Source: an uncultured Thalassolituus sp.
GTDB taxonomy: Bacteria; Pseudomonadota; Gammaproteobacteria; Pseudomonadales; Oceanobacteraceae
Direction of reading: 5' to 3'
Assembly: GCA_913061435.1 (NCBI GenBank)
Contig: CAJXUK010000014.1
Coordinates: forward strand, 1 to 64,000
DNA: 64,000 bases
The first letter of the stretch is position 1, and each line of letters starts with the position of its first letter. Below, one piece after another: positions 59,437-64,000 of the stretch. The position numbers were made by a program, and so were the translations under genes. The notes under the pieces were generated by a model. It was given only the letters and a program-made list of their open reading frames with translations, was not told the origin of the DNA and did no database searches.

Positions 59437-62157
59437 ATGATTAAACCTAAACACTTTTCAATACATTTTTTATTACTATTGGTTACTATTTTATCCAGCC
59501 CTTTTGTTATTGCTGAGCAGTACGCAAGCATTAACACTGAAACCCAAAAAGTAAATATTGCTCCTTTTATAAGTTGGATTGAAGATGCCAATAATGAAAT
59601 AACCTTCGAACAGATAACCAAACTTCCTGATAGCGCATTCAATATCTCTGATGGTTATTCTTTTAGTAAAGGCTATACCCTTTCCAGTTATTGGCTTAAA
59701 TTTGATTTAGCGTTTGAGAAAGATCTCGTTAACAGTAAATGGTTGCTAGAAATTCCTTTCCCATTACTCGACTATATAGCTTTATACCTGCCCAACAGTG
59801 ACAACAGTTATTCAGTTATTGACACAGGAGACCGCAGTCCTTTTTCTCAACGCCCTATTGATACTACTAACTTTGTTTTTACCGTTAAACCACAGCAAAC
59901 TCACAATACTTTTTACATTCATGTAAAAACTCAGGATAGTCTTCAAGTCCCTCTATTTTTATGGGAGCCAAACGCTTTTATTAAACACAATGCCTCTAGT
60001 CACGGCCTGCAAGGTTTGTATTTTGGCATCATGATTGTAATGGTACTTTATAATTTATTTATCTACGTCTCGGTAAAAGAGCGTAGTTATTTATATTACA
60101 TTGCATACATAAGCTGTTTTGTTATCTGTCAGGCAAGCCTTGAAGGCTATACATTTGAATATTTTTGGCCAAACAATACTTGGTGGGCCAACGTCAGTAT
60201 TCCATTTTTTGGAGTATTATCACTATTTTTTGCGTCACTTTTCGCTCGAGAAATTTTACAAACTCGTCATGTATTACCCAAGTTCGACAAAGTATTAATC
60301 GTTATTACAATTTCATTATTTACGTCACTTCCAATTATGTTATTTGGCAGTTATGAAGTCGGGATATATGCATCAATTACAAGCACATTCATTTTCTTCA
60401 ATCTTGTATTAGTTGCCGGATTTTTGGCTGCTATTAAATCGAATCGAACCGCAGTAGTATTTGTTTGTGCTTGGTCTGTATTTTTACTCTCGGGAGTCAT
60501 TAGCATGCTTGGTATGCTAGATATAATTCCGATGGAATATGGTAGCCAAGCCGCTCTCCAAATTGGCTCAGCGATTGAAGTGGTTTTATTATCCATAGCT
60601 TTAGCCGATCGAATTAATATAATCCAAAAAGAAAAAGCTGACATAGAAGCTGAATCAAAACGTATTTTAGTTAATGCTAATAAGCAATTAGCCAACAGTA
60701 ACCGCTTAAAAGATGAATTCATTGCTACTATTAGTCATGAAATTCGTACGCCTATGAACGGTGTTTTGGGTTCAACTCAACTGTTATTAGACACACAGCT
60801 GGATTACACTCAAAAAGTGTATATTGATACTATCAATCAATCTGGCCAGACTTTATTAGAAATTCTTAATAACATTTTAGATTATTCTAAAATTGAGGCA
60901 GATAAGCTTTCTCTTGAACATGTTGAGTTTGAACTCGAAAAACTAATTAACGAATGCGCTGACTTTTTTAGTGTCGTATCCATTCAAAATCGCGTGAAAC
61001 TGTTTGTTCGCATCCATAAAAACACACCTAAAGTCATAAAATCAGATCCGTTAAGAATCAAACAAATCCTACTAAATTTATTGAGCAACGCATTCAAATA
61101 CACAGATCGCGGTCAAATCTTGATTAGTGTTCAGATGGCAGCAGATAAAAAAGATCAATTATTAATTGAGGTAGAAGACAGTGGCAGTGGCTTAACATAC
61201 GAACAACAAAGCATTTTATTCCAGCCCTTTGTACAAGTTGATTCTAGCAGCACCCGAGAAAAAGGCGGAACAGGATTAGGTCTTGCTATTTGTAATAAAT
61301 TAACCAAACTTCTTGGCGGTGAAATTGGTGTACGCAGTTTACTCGGCAAAGGTGCTACTTTTTGGTTTACTGCCAATATTGAAGTAATCCAGCAGCGTAA
61401 AAATACACAAGCTATTAATCGCAGCGTTTGCATAATGATTGATAATAGTTACCAAGAACAGCTTATTAAAGACCAGTTACAAGATTGGAATATACCTGTA
61501 ACCACTCGCAGTCTTATTAAATACGATCAAGAAATCACCATCATCACCAATGAAAATCACATTCAAGAAGCACTAAACTTGGGGGTGACAACTAAAAACA
61601 TGATCATTATTTGCAATCAAAACTTTGAATCTGATGAACAAGGTCACCGTTTGCATTCGCCCATCACCACACACAAACTTTACTCAGCTATCGAAGCAAG
61701 TGCTTCTGGCCAGGCAAAAGGTTTTTTAGAGAAAAACTTAACCCTTGAAATGCCTAGCTTTCCTACCCTTCAAGTACTCGCCGTAGACGATAACAGTGTA
61801 AACCGCATGATTATTAAAAAAATGCTGAAAAAATACCAAGTAGAAGCGGACATGGCTGTGGGTGGTATAGAAGCACTGGAAATGATCCAACAACATGATG
61901 GACGCTACGACTTAATTTTAATGGACATTGAAATGCCCATTAAAGATGGTTATCAGACCACGGAACAAATTAGAGAGTATGAGAAAAAGAACGATCTCGA
62001 CCCCAGTCGCATTGTTGCAGTGAGTGCTCATCCAATGAAAGAGTCTCGTGGTAAAGCATTAATTGCTGGAATGGATGATTTTCTTAGTAAGCCCATTGAT
62101 CAAAATATTCTTATAGATATCTTGAAAGTAACAAAGTCTCAGTCAAAAAAGGGTTAA
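59437..62157 (+). CDS. 7TMR-DISM hybrid sensor histidine kinase/response regulator
   Basis: 7TMR-DISM extracellular and 7TM segments, FIATISHEIRTPMNGVLG, VEDSGSGL, GTGLGLAI, receiver DLILMDIEMPIKDG. Confidence 0.92.
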   Translation: MIKPKHFSIHFLLLLVTILSSPFVIAEQYASINTETQKVNIAPFISWIEDANNEITFEQITKLPDSAFNISDGYSFSKGYTLSSYWLKFDLAFEKDLVNSKWLLEIPFPLLDYIALYLPNSDNSYSVIDTGDRSPFSQRPIDTTNFVFTVKPQQTHNTFYIHVKTQDSLQVPLFLWEPNAFIKHNASSHGLQGLYFGIMIVMVLYNLFIYVSVKERSYLYYIAYISCFVICQASLEGYTFEYFWPNNTWWANVSIPFFGVLSLFFASLFAREILQTRHVLPKFDKVLIVITISLFTSLPIMLFGSYEVGIYASITSTFIFFNLVLVAGFLAAIKSNRTAVVFVCAWSVFLLSGVISMLGMLDIIPMEYGSQAALQIGSAIEVVLLSIALADRINIIQKEKADIEAESKRILVNANKQLANSNRLKDEFIATISHEIRTPMNGVLGSTQLLLDTQLDYTQKVYIDTINQSGQTLLEILNNILDYSKIEADKLSLEHVEFELEKLINECADFFSVVSIQNRVKLFVRIHKNTPKVIKSDPLRIKQILLNLLSNAFKYTDRGQILISVQMAADKKDQLLIEVEDSGSGLTYEQQSILFQPFVQVDSSSTREKGGTGLGLAICNKLTKLLGGEIGVRSLLGKGATFWFTANIEVIQQRKNTQAINRSVCIMIDNSYQEQLIKDQLQDWNIPVTTRSLIKYDQEITIITNENHIQEALNLGVTTKNMIIICNQNFESDEQGHRLHSPITTHKLYSAIEASASGQAKGFLEKNLTLEMPSFPTLQVLAVDDNSVNRMIIKKMLKKYQVEADMAVGGIEALEMIQQHDGRYDLILMDIEMPIKDGYQTTEQIREYEKKNDLDPSRIVAVSAHPMKESRGKALIAGMDDFLSKPIDQNILIDILKVTKSQSKKG

Positions 62158-62185
62158 TCGTCAACCCTTGCTGACAAAGTACAAA

Positions 62186-63385
62186 TCAACGTTTACCTAA
62201 TCGCACGTCAAAACCTGCCGCCTCCAAAACCTGCTGCAAGTCTTGGCGCTTGATAGGAACTTCTACTCTCATAGTTGGAATGTCACGACGCAGTGGATAA
62301 TTTTTTCTGAGTAAGTCAAATTGCGAGCGCATGGCGTCTGTTTCTCCTCCGGTTTTTAACAAAGAAGAGCGCATGATGCCGTCATCAACACGCACCTCAT
62401 AAACCGCCCTAATGGCTGTTCTTAACGCCTGATGCACTGGTACGCTGTCACCAAATTTAATCTGCTTTATCGGAGGCTCAGGCAAAAACTGTGCGAGTTT
62501 ATTACGAATAGGTAGGCCAAATGTTTTACAGCATGCTTTATAAATTAACTCGGTTCCACGCATTTTACCGTCTAAAGAATAGCCCGCAATATGAGGGGTA
62601 GCCAGCATACAGCGCTGCATCAAACCCAAATCTAAATTAGGCTCACCTTCCCAAACATCAACAATACTCTCAAAATCCTGATGATTATCCATGTGTATTT
62701 TCAATGCTGTATTATCAACCACAGAGCCACGGCAGGTGTTAATCAAACAAGCATTTGATTTCATTTGTTCAAGCCGCGAAGCATCAATTAAATGCCGAGT
62801 TGCATGCTCTCCTGCTAAAGCAACATCGGTAATTGGAATATGCAGAGTTACTACATCCGCCGTCAATACTTCGTCCAAGGAAGAAAGCTCACCAACTTCT
62901 TCTGCACTTTTAAACGGATCAACTGCTATCACAGAAACGCCCATATCTTGCAAACGCTTACGCAAACTAAAGCCAACATTTCCGACACCAACAATACCGA
63001 CGCTAATGTCTTGAAATTTTTGATCACGCTTATCAATTAACACACTGACCGCACTTAACACATAATCAACCACTGCTTCTGCGTTACAACCTGGTGCACT
63101 GGCAAAGGTAACGGGCTGCTGATTACTTTGGAGCCGCTTTTGATTAAGCGTTTGCAAATACGAAAGGTCAATGTGGTCAGTGCCTATGGTACAGGTACCG
63201 ATAAACTTCACAGGACTGTTGGCGATTAATTGAGCATTAACAGGGGTCACCGAACGCACCAATAAAATATCGGCATCTTTAACATCCTCGCTGCTCATGG
63301 TTCTGCCCGCAACTTTGCGGATTTCACCAAACTCGCTGAAAAATTGTTCTAGTAAGGGAATGTTCTCATCGGCAACGATTTGCAC
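62186..63385 (-). CDS. pdxB: Erythronate-4-phosphate dehydrogenase
   Basis: ADENIPLLEQFFSEFGEIRKVAGR, GTCTIGTDHID, VGVGNVGFSLRKRL. Confidence 0.95.
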   Translation of the reverse strand: MQIVADENIPLLEQFFSEFGEIRKVAGRTMSSEDVKDADILLVRSVTPVNAQLIANSPVKFIGTCTIGTDHIDLSYLQTLNQKRLQSNQQPVTFASAPGCNAEAVVDYVLSAVSVLIDKRDQKFQDISVGIVGVGNVGFSLRKRLQDMGVSVIAVDPFKSAEEVGELSSLDEVLTADVVTLHIPITDVALAGEHATRHLIDASRLEQMKSNACLINTCRGSVVDNTALKIHMDNHQDFESIVDVWEGEPNLDLGLMQRCMLATPHIAGYSLDGKMRGTELIYKACCKTFGLPIRNKLAQFLPEPPIKQIKFGDSVPVHQALRTAIRAVYEVRVDDGIMRSSLLKTGGETDAMRSQFDLLRKNYPLRRDIPTMRVEVPIKRQDLQQVLEAAGFDVRLGKR

Positions 63386-63516
63386 TAGGCTATCCTCGAC
63401 AGGGCTGTATCAAATTGGGTTATTCAAAGCTCATTCTTACCTAGCTTGCGTTCAGCGTCCACCGTAAAAGCTGTTTTTCCTTCGCAACTTGCCCTCTAAG
63501 ACTAAAGGACAGTCTT

Positions 63517-63568
63517 TTGAGATAGATCAAATGATTTGAAACGACTAAAATGAGTGATTTATAATCAC
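63517..63568 (+). promoter_or_regulatory. Candidate acnB promoter region: FNR-type box, TTGAAA-N18-TATAAT, and 15-bp palindrome over the -10
   Basis: TTGAGATAGATCAA (63517-63530), TTGAAA (63536-63541), TATAAT (63560-63565), GTGATTTATAATCAC (63554-63568). Confidence 0.55.
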
Positions 63569-63815
63569 ATTCACATAATGAATAGCGAATATAAGCTGAA
63601 TAAAGCAAATTTATAGGCAATGAACGCATGGCTTTCTTAACGCGCCCAGCCACATGTTTTATACTAGTAATGATAAATTTTATAGCTGTTCTGCTTTACT
63701 GTAGACAGCAACCTCTGTCTAGAGCGATTTGATAGAGTAGATGATACGCTGAGAAAACGGCCAACAAAGCTGCTTCTTTAAAATCATAATTATAACTTGA
63801 GTGAGAGAGATTCCT

Positions 63816-64000
63816 ATGAGCTTGTATACAGAATACCTAGCAGAAATTGAGGTTCGTAAAAACGACCTTGGTTTGCACCCAAAGCCAATCGATAGCGCAG
63901 AATTGCTATCTGAGATCATTGCCCAGATCAAAGACACAGGTAATGCAGAGCGTGAAGCGTCTCTAAACTTTTTCATTTACAATACACTTCCTGGTACCAC
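63816..64000 (+). CDS. acnB: Aconitate hydratase B, N-terminus (truncated by window end)
   Basis: Translated MSLYTEYLAEIEVRKNDLGLHPKPIDSAELLSEIIAQIKDTGNAEREASLNFFIYNTLPGTT. Confidence 0.92.
   Translation, partial: MSLYTEYLAEIEVRKNDLGLHPKPIDSAELLSEIIAQIKDTGNAEREASLNFFIYNTLPGT

Noticed and set aside
63441-63653. 70-aa minus-strand ORF between pdxB and acnB
   Set aside because: It covers the predicted acnB promoter region and its composition does not resemble the neighbouring coding genes; unlikely to be real without expression evidence.
63719-63976. 85-aa minus-strand ORF
   Set aside because: Antisense to the clear acnB start; the sense strand encodes a recognisable AcnB N-terminus.

Overview
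The window is about 64 kb of chromosomal gammaproteobacterial DNA (Oceanospirillales-like by gene content, which is an inference). It is dense with housekeeping genes. I see no transposase, integrase, phage genes, CRISPR array or classical defence system. Main blocks: a WYL regulator, RIO-type kinase, recQ, rimO and sbcB; a DUF349 protein; a complete cbb3 oxidase structural and assembly cluster (ccoNOQP-ccoGHIS) followed by an Anr/Fnr-type regulator and ttcA; greB with an overlapping DnaJ-domain gene; murI, folE, cls; a MASE2-like adenylate cyclase; queF; an ABC-2 exporter; a tRNA-Ser gene; a tandem Glu-Gly-Glu-Gly tRNA array; a degenerate hybrid histidine kinase; a msrB/gpx/ohrR-like group; alaA; a ferric-iron ABC transporter; a 7TMR-DISM hybrid kinase; pdxB; and the 5' end of acnB at the right edge. 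I could not find a convincing new multi-gene system. The most interesting signals are: (i) a family of palindromic repeats with compensatory stem changes, including a 51-bp tandem array at the left edge; (ii) an apparent pseudo-histidine kinase whose phosphoacceptor His is replaced by Gln; (iii) a rearranged tRNA-Gly fragment inside the tRNA array; (iv) an Anr-type promoter followed by a long structured leader upstream of ccoN; and (v) several intergenic hairpins and inverted repeats that look regulatory.
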